DNA of 64,000 bases from Chondrosia reniformis (Eukaryota; Porifera; Demospongiae; Chondrillida; Chondrillidae): contig OX359190.1 in NCBI GenBank assembly GCA_947172415.1, forward strand, positions 1,364,001 to 1,428,000. The letters are read 5' to 3'. A program made the translations under genes and the position numbers. Below the pieces are notes generated by a model, which was not told the DNA's origin, searched no databases, and was given only the letters and a program-made list of their open reading frames with translations. Below are positions 11,801-23,400 of this stretch, piece by piece. Position 1 is the first letter of the stretch; each line of letters begins with the position of its first letter.

Positions 11801-14800
11801 TTCATAGAATGACTTATTGGTGAGAATAGTCAATACTTCAAATATGTGAAGTGTGTATTACATTATAAACATATGCATATTATGTTTAATTACACTCAAT
11901 CTCAATTGTCCATGATAGCTACGTATCTCTTCTTGGTATACTATGCAGGAGCCAAAGTGGTATGGTCAAGCCATAGAAAGGCATGGCTCAGTTGAAGTGA
12001 GCATTAGTCGTGCAATCTTCACAGGAGGCTCGCGTGTTGGTAAAACCTCACTGAAGCACTACCTGCTCCACAACACAGCAAGAGAAGACAAAACTAGCAC
12101 TGGAGTGCTGGAAGCTCCTGAAGTGGCCACCATTGCTGGGGAGCAAGATATTAGGACAGGATTTGAGGAGGAAGGCCAGGGGAAGGAAGAGGAGTATGAT
12201 TTCATTAAAGGTTTAGCAGTTGGTTCTTCCTGGAAAGTTTTAACAGATGAAAAGCTAGGGCAGCTTATTTCAAAGATTAAAATGGAGGAAAGGGAGGTTT
12301 TTCCAGGCAGCACTCTAGAAACCCCACCTGCCTCTCCTCCACAGGCTACATCTAATGATACCACTTTAGCTGGCGATATTGCCAAGACAACCGAGATAGC
12401 CAGTGAGACGACCAAGCCACCAACCGACACCTCCATAACCCCTCCTCCTCCTAGCCATGATACCACTGAGGCTTTAGCAGTACAAGACCCACTGGAGCTG
12501 CTACAGAAAGCCAGGGACAGTTTCCTGCTAAAACACAATCTCTCCACTGAAGCAGAATTTGATGAAGAGAAGTGTACGTTCATTTACCTCCTGGACACAG
12601 GAGGCCAGCCCTCCTTTCAGAATGTCCTTCCACTCCTACTGGATTTTCCCTGCAACTTCTTACACATCTTTAAAGCTTCAGAGAGGTTGACCGATCCGTA
12701 CATCAATGCTTACTGTCAAGATGGAGTCACTGAAGTGGAGAGCACCAACAGCCGTTCAACCTGGGAATTGATGAAGGAGTCCATTACAGCTGCCTACACA
12801 ATGTCAATGAAGAGCAAGCGACAGTTGGAAGCATTTGACATGCCTAATGAGCCCAAACTTCGCATTTTCCTTGTTGGCACTCACCTTTCCCTTCTTCCCA
12901 AGGATCCTGAAGCTAAGAGAGCTCTACTGGACCACAACAGGAAGGTTCTAAAGGAAATGGACAACAAGCCCTATGACAGCAGCAGGGTATTCCCCCCAAA
13001 AGAGGTTGCCTACGAAGGTGCTGGTAGCTACTTTGTAGTGGACAGTCAGCTACAGGGAGACAGCCAACTGAAGGAGCACACTCGTAAAGCTGTAAATGTT
13101 CTTCGCTCTCTACTTTCAGATGCCAATAATCAATTAACACTGAAAGTTCCCAAAGTTTGGTTTTGCCTGCAACTAATCACATCTATCGCGAAAAAGAAGA
13201 TGTGGAAGTTCAAAGAAGTGAAAGAGTTTTGCATCCGATGCCAATTTATCCAAGGTGTAGATGCTGATGGACAGTTCCTTGTCCTGCTGAACCTGTTTCA
13301 CAGTCTTGGGTTCTATGTGTACTTTGATCTGAGTGAGTACAAAGAGCAGTGGATCTGTACAGATGCGACCTTTCTGTACAAGGAAATGTCCAAAGTGCTA
13401 TCGGTCCAGTATGGCCCAAGTGAATCTTCAAGTCCAGAGCTACGTAACTTAAGGAAAAGTGGAGAAATTCCTGAAGCAACTTCTGAAGATTTGCTTCGAC
13501 AGCTAGGCGTCAATGCTGATATTCCAACAAGATGGCTCCTGGAGGTCCTGGTTAAAATAGGTATTGCATCCAAAGTGACAAAGAAGAAGACACGCTACTT
13601 CATTCCAGCAGCCCTTCCTGAAAGGGAAATTAATCTCCCTGAACCATCTGTGGCCACTTTGGCATTCACTTTCTCATTCCATTCAGCATTTGAATATCAG
13701 AGGTACACCTGCATACCAACTGGTCTGTTCCACAGACTGGCCGTAGACATTGCAAGCAACCGACAGGCTCTTGAAGATCAGCAGATCAAGCAAGCATACA
13801 TCAGTGGAAGCCAGTGGGAGTACTGTCCCAGTCAATCTGACAGTACACAATTCTATTTCTCTCAAGACAATGCCCACATTGTCCTTTCCCAGAAGGAGGA
13901 CCTCATTCAGCTCCAACTGCTGGTTCCAGAAGACTTTCCTCAGCTTGGTCTCTCTTTGACTGAGCTCTGCAGGTGTATCAGAACGGAAGTAAAAGAGCGA
14001 ATTGCTTTCGTAAGTAAAGCCATTTTTGGAAGAGAGTTTTTAGCCCAAAGGGCTACTTTAGAGGATGGTGTCATTTGCCGTTACTGTGAGGGCTCCACTT
14101 TGCATCTTCTGCGATTTAAAGATGGCAACCAGAGAAAGGGTCTGTGTACGGGACGGAACAAAACGACTGTACTATCTCCAAGAGAGTCTGTTTGGGTTGC
14201 TAAGGAACAGGACAGCAACACCAATGTAAGTTTGCATAATATTATGTATTCAACAAAATAGTCCCTTATCACGAATGTAACAATTATTGACTGTATATTT
14301 TACATTCTAATCTTGCTGCTACTGACTCTATTTAATATGTTATTATTATTATTCTTTGGACACAAGTCATTTATTGATTTTTATATCTTCTGTATAGTTG
14401 AGTGTGGCTGGTAAAGTGAAATTTGATGGAGACCAGTTCCTTCTCTATAAAGACCAGACTACCTGTACTGGAGTACCTGAAGTTGTTGGACAGCCAACAC
14501 CATCTGCCAACTCGGGAGAGTGTGATGGTGAAGGAGGCAGTTGGAAGCAGACCTTACGGGCCAAACACTGGGTTTACCTTGTTGAAAACCTCGCCATTGG
14601 TAACATAGTCAATGAACTGTACCAGGGAGTGGGTGGAAAGCCACTAATTACAGACAAGGTGTACGATGAAATCAAAGCAGCAAAGAGCAGAGAAGAATCC
14701 AATGTAATCTTTCTCCGTCACCTCCTGAGTACTGGTACAGAGGAGACATTGAGGCTGTTTTGTAAAGTGCTTCAAGATACATCTGTAAAGTATCCGGTAC

Positions 14801-14829
14801 ACGAAGAGATTCTCCAGAAACTGCAATAG
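8881..14829 (+). CDS. G2: Kelch-Roc-COR-CARD gene
   Basis: Four exons: 8881-8895 (MSEDQ), 9573-10430 (Kelch), 11949-14225 (Roc-COR) and 14398-14829 (CARD-like with stop). All junctions are phase 0 with good GT-AG sites (GTGAGT, GTTAGT, GTAAGT donors), giving 1193 residues. It ends at TAG (14827-14829) because a 6-bp insertion (TAGCAA-like) interrupts the codons for KLQEDK present in G3. No Death domain exon follows. The Roc-COR exon is a mosaic: its 5' part is nearly identical to G1 and its 3' part to G5. Probable role as for G1; a regulated death-fold scaffold with a Kelch sensor is inference. Confidence 0.8.
8896..9572. other. G2 intron 1
   Basis: A 0.68-kb intron between start exon and Kelch exon, highly similar in G3-G5. 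It contains a minus-strand open frame of about 65 codons in some copies that is not preserved in all. I see no gene in it. Confidence 0.55.
9573..10430 (+). CDS. G2 exon 2: Kelch beta-propeller
   Basis: 286 codons after the CTCAATTAG acceptor. The ATG at 9639 is internal, because the 22 upstream codons (IFRSDLLRAGGGHF...) are open in the same frame. Kelch hallmarks recur: VFVYGG, FTLIGG, LVIVSGG, LTFGG, each followed downstream by a W (NTKWSTL, GKEWKVL, NKRIWIQ, EHHWEQL, KKWTRI), as expected for a propeller of five or six blades. Relative to its paralogues this copy has the longest first loop (LYHTGGSYHYRTSEQ) and a shortened VSGG-EDTIEF loop. Kelch propellers usually bind protein ligands. 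The exon ends AVK before GTTAGT. Confidence 0.82.
10453..10600. repeat. 148-bp inverted-repeat element in Kelch-Roc intron
   Basis: Ends TACAAGTCTTGTTAACA and TGTTAACAAGACTTGTA form a perfect 17-bp terminal inverted repeat. It starts about 22 bp after the Kelch donor. The same element, same length, sits at the same place in G3, G4 and G5. MITE or structured intronic RNA. Confidence 0.75.
10601..11948. other. Remainder of G2 intron 2
   Basis: Contains a second imperfect hairpin at about 10617-10651 (CTTGTAAGAGTGT / ACGCTCTCACGAG) and GAAGACT-GTTA-AGTCTTC at about 10679-10696. No coding signal. It is nearly identical to the matching G3 intron. Confidence 0.6.
11949..14225 (+). CDS. G2 exon 3: Roc GTPase plus COR domain
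   Basis: 759 codons, two fewer than G1. Walker A, DTGGQ, VGTHLS and the COR hallmarks are all present. The 5' part shares G1-specific residues (QATSNDTT in the linker). From about 12885 on it shares G5-specific ones (LDHNRKVLKEMDNKPYD, EDLLRQLGVNADI, VPEDFPQLGL, FVSKAIFG) and lacks the SHQN stretch near the end. Confidence 0.85.
14398..14829 (+). CDS. G2 exon 4: CARD-like domain, early stop
   Basis: 143 codons and stop. CARD-like helices as in G1. The frame closes at KLQ-stop: where G3 reads CTGCAAGAGGAC, this copy reads CTGCAATAGCAAGAGGAC, a 6-bp in-frame duplication that creates TAG. The core domain is complete, so the protein may still be functional. Confidence 0.72.
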   Translation: MSVAGKVKFDGDQFLLYKDQTTCTGVPEVVGQPTPSANSGECDGEGGSWKQTLRAKHWVYLVENLAIGNIVNELYQGVGGKPLITDKVYDEIKAAKSREESNVIFLRHLLSTGTEETLRLFCKVLQDTSVKYPVHEEILQKLQ

Positions 14830-15230
14830 CAAGAGGACAAGCAACTTTCACTTCAATCAACGGTCTGAGAATTGGACAACTTTGCATCGATAATTCAAGG
14901 CATTTGTAAATGTATTTTCTGAGAACTACAATTTATTTAACAAGGTTTTCTTTTTCTTTTTGAAACTTTTGGTTTAGTGATGCATGGAAGTATTTTGCAC
15001 ATGGTGCACTTGATTATAAAATAATAAAAAGTACTAATCAATGTCCTTGATTAATGTATGTATAATATTATACACACAGAAACTCTCCATTCAGCTGCAG
15101 CCAGTTTAAGGTCTTGATGTAACACTTGTGTTATCGCTTATCTATAGAGAGGCGAAAATATATAGTTTGTAAATATGGTGGCAAGGGGTCCAGTTGAAAG
15201 AGATGTCTCAACGTAGTTGTAGAACATAAA
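14830..15230. other. Intergenic stretch, G2 to CEP70-like fragment
   Basis: Shares the 1/2-type 3' flank (ATCAACGGTCTGAGAATTGG) and then the CEP70-like 5' flank (GTCTTGATGTAACACTTGTG). No gene seen. Confidence 0.55.
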
Positions 15231-15959
15231 ATGGATAAGTGCGACCACTGGTCCGTTGTCAATCATCGATTAGAGGAAGCTGGCTACAGTGCAGTGAAGA
15301 TCAAACCAGTCGACCTGAATAACCTTCCTTCAGAAGGTAGACTGACTGCAAGTGTTTTGTGTATTTATTGTGTAGCGAGTCCAATGAAGTATGAACCGCG
15401 CTTGTAATGTCTCTGAATACAGATGCTACCGTTTTGGACAGTTTGGCGGCTACCTCACTGCGTGCGACTGTGCTGTGCCTTCTGGACGATATCAGCACTG
15501 GTAATGCATCCTTACTTGATAAAATACGCCAGAAAGACGCAGAGATTGAGCAACTGGTAGAGAAGGGGAAATTTTATGTGAATCTTTACAAAAAGAGAGA
15601 CCATGTTTAAGGCAACGTGGAGAAGAGTATAACCCTGCATGTTGATGTAAGTGTTAACGAAGGTGATCAGTCAAAATTTGAATATTTTTTCTGTTCCAAA
15701 TTCCATATCAAATTTAGAGTTACTTTTTTGTAGCTTTGAATCCCACCTCTATGGTTGCCTAGGAAACACACCAATTCCAACTATCACAGCAGCTCTGTAT
15801 GTACGTACATACGTGTAGCTTGCCTAACAAGTTGTTTGTGAAGTGTTTGGTGTTTGATGTCAATTCTTATGTGTAGGATTCAGTAGTGCAAGCCCTAAGG
15901 AGCAGAGTTGCTGAGCTAGAATATTCTAATGCAAAATTAAAGCTTGATCTACAGAACAG
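15231..15959 (+). pseudogene. CEP70: CEP70-like exons 1-3, frameshifted copy
   Basis: Exon 1 15231-15336 (MDKCDHWSVVNHRLEEAGY), exon 2 15423-15646, exon 3 15877-15959 (DSVVQALRSRVAELEY, coiled coil). Relative to the copy at 46790, exon 2 lacks about 10 bp after QLVEK and shifts frame to an early stop. The rest of the gene is missing: intron 3 runs into a minisatellite and AGMO exon A. Confidence 0.8.
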
Positions 15960-15995
15960 GTAAGTTGTTTTGTAACACCTGATAATATTGGAATG

Positions 15996-16150
15996 CAGGG
16001 CTGCATATAGGGGGGGACTGGGATTGATTTTGCCCTCTAGACTTTTGGAAAGTTAAAATAAACTGCTTTGACACCCTCATACCATTGCCCCCCTAAATTT
16101 TGAAATTTTCATTTTGCCCCCTCTGGCCCCAAGTTCTGCATGCAGCCCTG
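15996..16150. mobile_element. MITE with CAGGGCTGCAT ends (hAT-like)
   Basis: Starts CAGGGCTGCAT and ends ATGCAGCCCTG. The flanks are GAATG on the left and TAATG on the right, a mutated form of the TAATG duplication seen at 28414. No coding capacity. Confidence 0.6.
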
Positions 16151-16433
16151 TAATGTAAGCATATTATTATTCGTAAGTATTGACTTTGTGGGGCAAAGTC
16201 AAAAAGCTGTTTCAGAGAAAGTCAGCAACAGTGCAGTCTGATGTCTCTCCCATATTATTATTTGTATGTAAACAAGTACAGATTGAAGTGTTGCTTCAAC
16301 TGACAAACACTTTATGACAGTTAAACTTTGTAATCTTTATCATAATATGCAATCTACTGATCAGTCCCGATTAGAAGAAACAGCTGTCTATGGCTAGATT
16401 CTCATTTTATAACAGTTTAGATAGTACTTAGAC

Positions 16434-16556
16434 TTCGCCTGTCTATGGTGGTCGCCTGTCTATGGCGGTCGCCTGTCTATGGCGGTCGCCTGTCTATGGC
16501 GGTCGCCTGTCTATGGCGGTCGCCTGTTTATAGTGGTCACCTGTCTAAAGTGGTCA
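16434..16556 (+). repeat. 17-bp minisatellite before AGMO exon A, copy 2
   Basis: About seven units of GCCTGTCTATGGCGGTC. Same position and period as the array at 5026, with a different unit sequence and fewer units. Confidence 0.9.
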
Positions 16557-16581
16557 CTACAAGCTTAACTGTTTCCTGCAG

Positions 16582-19211
16582 AGATTAATATCCTTTGGGC
16601 CGCCCATCAAGCTCATCATAGCAGTGAAGAGTACAACCTGAGTACTGCCCTCAGACAATCTTCATTACAAGGAGCCACTTCATGGGTAAGTGGAAGAGAT
16701 TTCCAATGCCAGTAGAGCAAGACACACTTAAATTCTTCTTTTTTATTTCAATAAGATGTTCTACATTCCCTTAGCAGTTGCCATTCCTCCGTCAGTGTAC
16801 CTGGTCCACAGACAGTTCAACCTCCTCTACCAGTTCTGGATCCACACGGAACTGGTGGGCAAGCTAGGACCATTGGAGTGGATCCTCAACACTCCCTCGC
16901 ACCATCGGGTGCACCACGGACGCAATGCCTACTGCCTTGACAAGAACTATGGAGGCACTCTGATCATATTTGATCGCATTTTTGGTCAGTCTCCATTTTA
17001 TTTGTTACCCAAACTTTACTGGCTCGGATAGTATAGTAACTAGTGTACTGCTCAAAAGACTAAAGATGAACCATCTCAAAGATAGTACCTATAGTGGAGT
17101 CCCAACCGTTGTTCATTAAGATGATTCACATATCTGGCCATGGTTTGGTCCCATGGAGGCCGGATAACCGAGGTTCTACTGTTGTTGCAAATTGCTTCTC
17201 TATACGCTCAAAAGACTAAAGATGAACCATCTCAAAGATAGTACCTATAATAGACTTAGTGGAGTCGCAATAGAATTGTGATACCTGATGCCGATTCTTT
17301 TAGAATGTTTCTTCTCTCTAAATTTTCCCTTCTCAGGCACCTTTGCTCCCGAGGATGAGCCAGTGGCTTATGGTCTAGTACATCCAGTGGGGTCCTTCAA
17401 CACACTCTACGTTCAGTACTTTCACTACGTACACATCTTAAAGACTGCTTGGAACATTGAGGGATTGAAAAATAAGTTTAAAGTGTTCTTTTACGGTCCA
17501 GGATGGTTTGAGGGAGGCGGAAGACTGGGAGACTCTGGTCTTGTGCCACAGGTCAGTGTCTCCACAAGTCACATCTCTCATATCTAGTCTGGTAAACTTG
17601 TATGATCTACCAACTGTATATGTATTTTGTAACGAGCAAATAATGTCATATTTTTCAAAGGAGATATATTTGAAGTGGCCACTATATATACTCTAGCTCT
17701 ACACCATGCACATAATATGTGTCAAAGTACTTAAGTGACCATCCTAGAGAGGTTACACCGTATTTCATAAGGCTCATTTAAACATCTGTGAAAGATTACT
17801 TGGGCAATCTCTGTCAGCTTGTCTTATGTATAGAATCACCACTAATTAGCACAAGTGGAAACTAATTACTTTGGACAAAGATAATGGAGTATGTAGCCCC
17901 CCATACAAGTACTAGTCTTGCCTAGCCAGACCACCTCCATATTTATATAATTGACTCTCAGACAGTGTCTTGTAGGTGTGACTTTCTCATCTGGTTTTGT
18001 GAGGCCAAAATTTCTACTAAAGGGATAATCCAATGAATAATAGTAAGGGACCTTAAATTGTATTCATTGGTATCATAATGTTATTCATTTGATCAACAAT
18101 TACCTTATATGGATGTCCTAAGGAATGTGGGACCTCACACAAAATCCAGTGTAGGATAACTGCCTGTGACCCTTATTAGCCCTCCTTTGTTACTACCTTG
18201 GTATCCATGGTGATGGTGATTGTGCAATGAGAGGCTAGACCTTGTATAGTTAATGGACCAGTTCTGATAAGTGAAGTTGACTACCTTCTCTAACTGGTGT
18301 GAGGGAGAACATGAATGGAGCATTGCTGTGGCAATTGTAACTCATTAGTGGAGCACTGGTGCATGTCCTGGTTCAATTCCCAGCAATTACTCCTTACTTG
18401 TAATTCCCCCAATTATGAATGATGTTTATCTGTAATTACTTGTGGTTTGCTTATCATGTGCTTTGATTACTCTCATGCATGTAGATCAAGTTTCCAGTCA
18501 AGAAGTATGATCCTGCTGTTCCAATGTGGATCAACGTGTACTGTCTGGTCCACTTTATGGTAGTCCTCTTCTCCTTCCAGTATTTGGGAGGTGTCAGGGG
18601 CAGACTGGACTACTTTGTGTCTCTTGGTCTGGTTGTGTTTCTCATGTACGCACTCACCTGTTTTGGAATGATATTTGATCATCAGTAAGTTAATTGTCCA
18701 ATCAGGTGGGAGCATACTATACTCTACATGCCAGCCCAACATTTCCACCATTTTCTCAAGGTTTGATAGTCTATGAATCATTATTTGTTTATTATCATTA
18801 GTCCCTTGTGGTTAGTGAGGAGAAAGTGTTTGATGGATATGTACAATATTCTACACATGACAGCCCAACATTTCCACCATTTTCTCAAAGACTATTCCAT
18901 CAAAAGATTGCCTGAATTGGTCTATTTCATATTTCATATAAACTCAAGATGTGTGTGGAGGGGAGATTGGAAAGATGCTGATATTGTAGACATCCATTTT
19001 ATTTATCTCTAGTAAACTGTCACCGCTTCTGGAGTTGTTCAGACTAGTTGTCACAGTAGCAGGTGATTCACTGTGTGCATGGTATGGTGTGATGGTGGGC
19101 CTGCCGGCTGCCCTCCACTGGGGACTGAGGAGTGGGTACATCATCTCCCTCCTAATCTGGATACGTGTCACAATGAAGAATGCTACCAGAGCAAAGATCA
19201 AGACAATGTAG
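16582..19211 (+). pseudogene. AGMO: AGMO 3' half, copy 2 (exons A-E)
   Basis: Exons A 16582-16685, B 16756-16984, C 17337-17551, D 18485-18684, E 19013-19211. All are open and phase-consistent, with HQAHHSSE and HHRVHH intact. The B-C intron carries an extra repeat fragment (17100-17190, GGCCGGATAACCGAGG) absent from copy 1. As in copy 1, no N-terminal exons are present. Upstream CEP70-like exon 3 ends with two codon bases while exon A needs one, so a CEP70-AGMO splice would be out of frame. Confidence 0.8.
18317..18394 (+). repeat. tRNA-like / SINE-like element, copy 2
   Basis: Counterpart of 6912-6989, with the B-box-like GGTTCAATTCC retained and a mutated 3' stem (CAGCAATTACTCC). Confidence 0.45.
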
Positions 19212-20221
19212 TAACTGAAAACATTTTATTAAGCTAGCTAGGTGACTAAACAGTTCCTTATATACTGTATTGTATAGTTGCAGGTGAATGCATTCTTTAT
19301 AATTATTTGTAATAGAAGGTTCATGGACATAAGAATAAGGTCGCCCTAGGACCTTTTCCATTTCCGCCACTGAAACTGCATGCTCCTAACATGCAGCGAG
19401 ACTATACGAAAATCGCAGCTGTAGTCAAGAAATGATGTCGCAGTTTTTTACCCTGTATACATGTTGTATATGTACCTAGTCTAGTGCCATATGTACCTAT
19501 ATAAATGTTGTATCAATCAATTGTACTCTTTCTCATGTGAGATGTTTACAATATGTGTTTTATTGTAACATTTTCAATCCAGTTACATAACTCATTAAAA
19601 CCTATTATATGTACAATGTAATACATGTTTCTAAATTGATTGAAATATACAAATTAAAAGGTAGGAGGTACCATATTGAATCATCAGATATAATGAGCAT
19701 TACTGACTCCATGGTTGCCATGGTTACTGTTCTGTCTCTTTCCCAGGATCCACTTGCATGATTTTCACCTTTCTGACAGTTTTCTTTGTATCCAAACAAA
19801 TATATGACAATACACAATTGCTCCCAGTTGGACCATCTGTCCTTGTTGACCTATAGTTGGGAGATCATCATCACAGTCATATTTACCAGTGGACCCAACA
19901 CTGCAGCTATATAGCAAGTGATTCATCTTTTAATTGGTACCAGCCACATTTGCACCCTGCAGGGAAGGAGAACAAATGAATAACATTATGACACCAATGA
20001 ATACAATTTAAGGGCTCTCATAATATTCATTGGATCAGTACTTCCTCATTAAGATCCTGTGGAATGTATATAGACATCACAAAACAATACCAGACCCCAT
20101 TAGATCAGTACATGTGACTTCCACTGGCTGGAGAGACTACTATGTACTTGTATGTAGGCCTACCTACCTCACCTGATCCTTCAACCAAAGAAACACTAAA
20201 GGACCATGTGACTAGATAATA
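19212..20221. other. Stretch between AGMO copy 2 and G3 promoter
   Basis: Paralogue of 7679-8710 with the same CCATGG palindrome and CCAATGAATA hairpin. No gene seen. Confidence 0.5.
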
Positions 20222-20249
20222 CCGGAAGTGCATACGAACCGCCATTTTT
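20222..20249 (+). promoter_or_regulatory. ETS plus YY1-like promoter elements of G3
   Basis: CCGGAAGTG at 20222-20230 and CCGCCATTTTT at 20239-20249, about 145-170 bp upstream of the ATG at 20392. Confidence 0.55.
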
Positions 20250-20391
20250 AAGTGCTACATCCGCTGAGATCAAAGAGATTACTGCAAATAGGCGTTGCTA
20301 TAGTTGCAATCACAGTTGTGATAGATTTTCCAGTGACAAGTTTCAGTTGTGTTCAGTTAGTTTTTCAGTTTTTCGTTTCTTCGTTAGCTCC

Positions 20392-20406
20392 ATGTCCAAA
20401 GATAAA
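20392..20406 (+). CDS. G3 exon 1: start exon, MSKDK
   Basis: ATG TCC AAA GAT AAA before GTGAGT. Same arrangement as the G2 start exon. Confidence 0.6.
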
Positions 20407-23400
20407 GTGAGTTTATTTATTCATTCAGTTTCTCGTAGAAGTGGGCGTTACTATATAGACTCACAGTCGCTAACCTTTCACCGGTCAAAATGAGTTCAGT
20501 TTAATTTAGCGAACTACATGTTCTGCCAGTGTAAATGAAACTCGTTACAGCAAATAGTACCATTCAGCGCATAAAATATCTAGTCAGGTCTTGTAGCGGA
20601 TAATAGAAACTAGTTCAGTCTTTGAAATGCGTCCAACTCGTCAGATTGAAATAGTGGTATTACCCGAGAATTCTCTAACAGTCACACCTTTAGCTTTCAG
20701 AGACCCTTGCCCAAAGTCTCTTTGTTTAGAATGCTGCGACACAGTTGGGTTATGCAAAACCTCGCTCAAACTAGCTAGCGAATTGCAACCTTGAAATTCG
20801 TAGGCTTCTAAGGAACAGTTTAGAAAGCGAAGTACGCCGCTCATCCATATAGTGGCAGAATGTTTAACTGGTGCGCGTTGAGGAGGTAAAGATTTAATAG
20901 ACTATTAGACAGTAAACGCTGAAATGACTCTTTACATTCTGTTAAGTTGGACTTTGTACAAACAGACTGCATGATTTACAGACTGTAACTCAAAGGTTTC
21001 TTGTAATAAACTGCTACTGAAAACTTACATATCCGTGTGTGCTAATTTATAGAGAGTTTCCAAGCAGACACGCTTCAATCAGTAAATGTTTCTTATCTCA
21101 ATTAGATCTTTCGCAGTGACCTCCTCAGAGCTGAAGGAGGTCATTTTCTCAACTCCACCAATATCCCCAAAATGTTGTTTGGAGCATCCCATGCTAAAGC
21201 ACTTGCACATCTTCCAAGTGTATTCGTCTATGGAGGATTATATGGAGGAACATCTGAACAGGTTCAGGTTTACAATGTTAATAACACTAAATGGTCAACA
21301 CTACCTCGACCTCCTCATTCTGAGAGTGGAGCAGCCATCATAGGAAACCAGTTTACTTTAATAGGAGGTGAAAACACTCGTGGCATTCCTACAAACGATC
21401 TAGTGACGTGGACAGGCAAAGAATGGAAAATACTATATCCTTCAATGCACACCGCCCGATCCAGACCAGGTGTTCTTGCATTTGGAGACTTAGTAATTGT
21501 CTCTGGAGGAGTAGGAGCAGATGGCAGTGTAGACACAATTGAATTTCTGGATATTAACAAAAGAATATGGATACAGTCGAATCTGAAACCTCCTCTACCA
21601 TCATACAATCACCACATGTTGGCATTGTGTGGTGAATACATTTACATCTACTACTACTGGGACAATGGATATTTTTGGAGAATGAATAAGAAGAATTTTA
21701 TGGCTTCACTTACAACAAATGATGAACATCACTGGGAACAACTCGAGAATGCACCAGGGGGCAGTTCACTATTACAATACAGCACCCTACCAGTCCTAGT
21801 AGGTCCAAGAGGAATCTTCATTTTCGAGAAGAAGAAGTGGACACGAATTAGTGAAGAAACGTCTTATCACTTCACTTGTACGGCTTCCCTCAACGGAACT
21901 ACATTTCTCACTTTTGGAGGAAGTGAAGGAGACTTTCAGACAAGAGCTGTACAGTACGATATTGCAGTTAAGGTTAGTAAACTTATTTAAGTATTACAAG
22001 TCTTGTTAACATTCGTTGCGCGCTTCGCGTACACTTTCTCCTTCAAATAGAAACATTAGAAGGTTTTATTTCCTTCGTTAGAGTCACCTAACTTGTGCGC
22101 TCAGTGTACACGAAGCGCGTGTCAATGTTAACAAGACTTGTATTGCTTTAATGTTCTCGTAAGAGTGTGTTCTACGAACGCTCTCACGAGTTTAAGTGTT
22201 AACTTGTTTCCACTAATGAAGACTGTTAAGTCTTCTTGTTCTTTGCATTTGAAGTGAGAAAGTAGAGGAAAGCGTTTCAAGTATTATCCGCTGTAGTTAA
22301 ACTGTTTATTATCGCGTACTACGTACGTACGTATGTATGTTAATTTATCGTCCTGTGAATGTTCGTGTGATTAGTTATAAGATGTTGGTAGTATAGAAAT
22401 GTTGGTTGTAGACACGTTTAATAAACTACTTTCTAACACAACGATAGTTAACTGCTAGGCACGGAAGCGTCCCAAGGCGAAGTCGGCCATTTTGTTTTAG
22501 TATTCAATAAGTCTTAGCCTAATTTTTGGGCGCTGTTGTTTTTGTCTGTTATTAAAAAGAAGAGAGTTGCCACGTTTTTAAATTATACAGTCTATCTTGT
22601 TCAAAGTAAGTGAAAGGTAAACAGAAGTCAAATGAATGTGTCAGTGAATGTTTAGAAGAGATGTCGGGTATTAACTGTATTATACTTGGCTGAATTGACT
22701 GTTCTCTAAAGATGCTTCTTGCTAGTTTTCCTAAAGCTAAGCATCACCAATAATATTGACTTACTGACTGAAATGTCAAAAGAATGTTTGTTTATAAACA
22801 CAGACTGTCCCTTTGTGAGTAAACTATTGAAAAGTAATTAATGTGAAGTTAGGCAATGACAATAATAAATGTGTAGCATTCACATGTAGCAATGGATCAT
22901 CTAATTAATCAATACCCTATTCTACTCTTATTGATAAGAGTGTGATGGAAGATAAAGATCTGTATTTATGAACCTGTAAATGTTTTAATAAATAGTACAG
23001 CTACAGCCAAGTTGTGTTACATAACAAAGCTGTCTTGAAAGAGCCTTCAGAAGTTGTATCTAAATAGAATGTAATTCACACTTTGGATGGCTAAAGTAAT
23101 TTGGATTAAAATTTTCCTGTTACTGTGACAATGGCTTACCTCCAAACGATAGTAAAACTGGCGTCTTTGAGTACAGCGAATAACAGGTCGAATTGATAAA
23201 GAAAACACCATTTAGGACACTCCATAGAGGACGTTAAAGTAGTTTCTAGTTGATCACATGTGAACTGTAGCAGGCGTTTGAGGAATAATAAACTGATAAC
23301 CCTCGAATTAGGATAAACTGCTTATTCATAGAATGACTTATGGGTGAGAATAGTCAATACTTCAAATATGTTAAGTGTGTATTACATTGTAAACACATAT

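Noticed and set aside
20641..20844. Minus-strand frame (MSGVLRFLNCSLE...) conserved in several units
   Set aside because: The units are nearly identical, so conservation is uninformative. The ATG is lost in unit 3 and the frame is broken or altered in others; it lies in intron 1.
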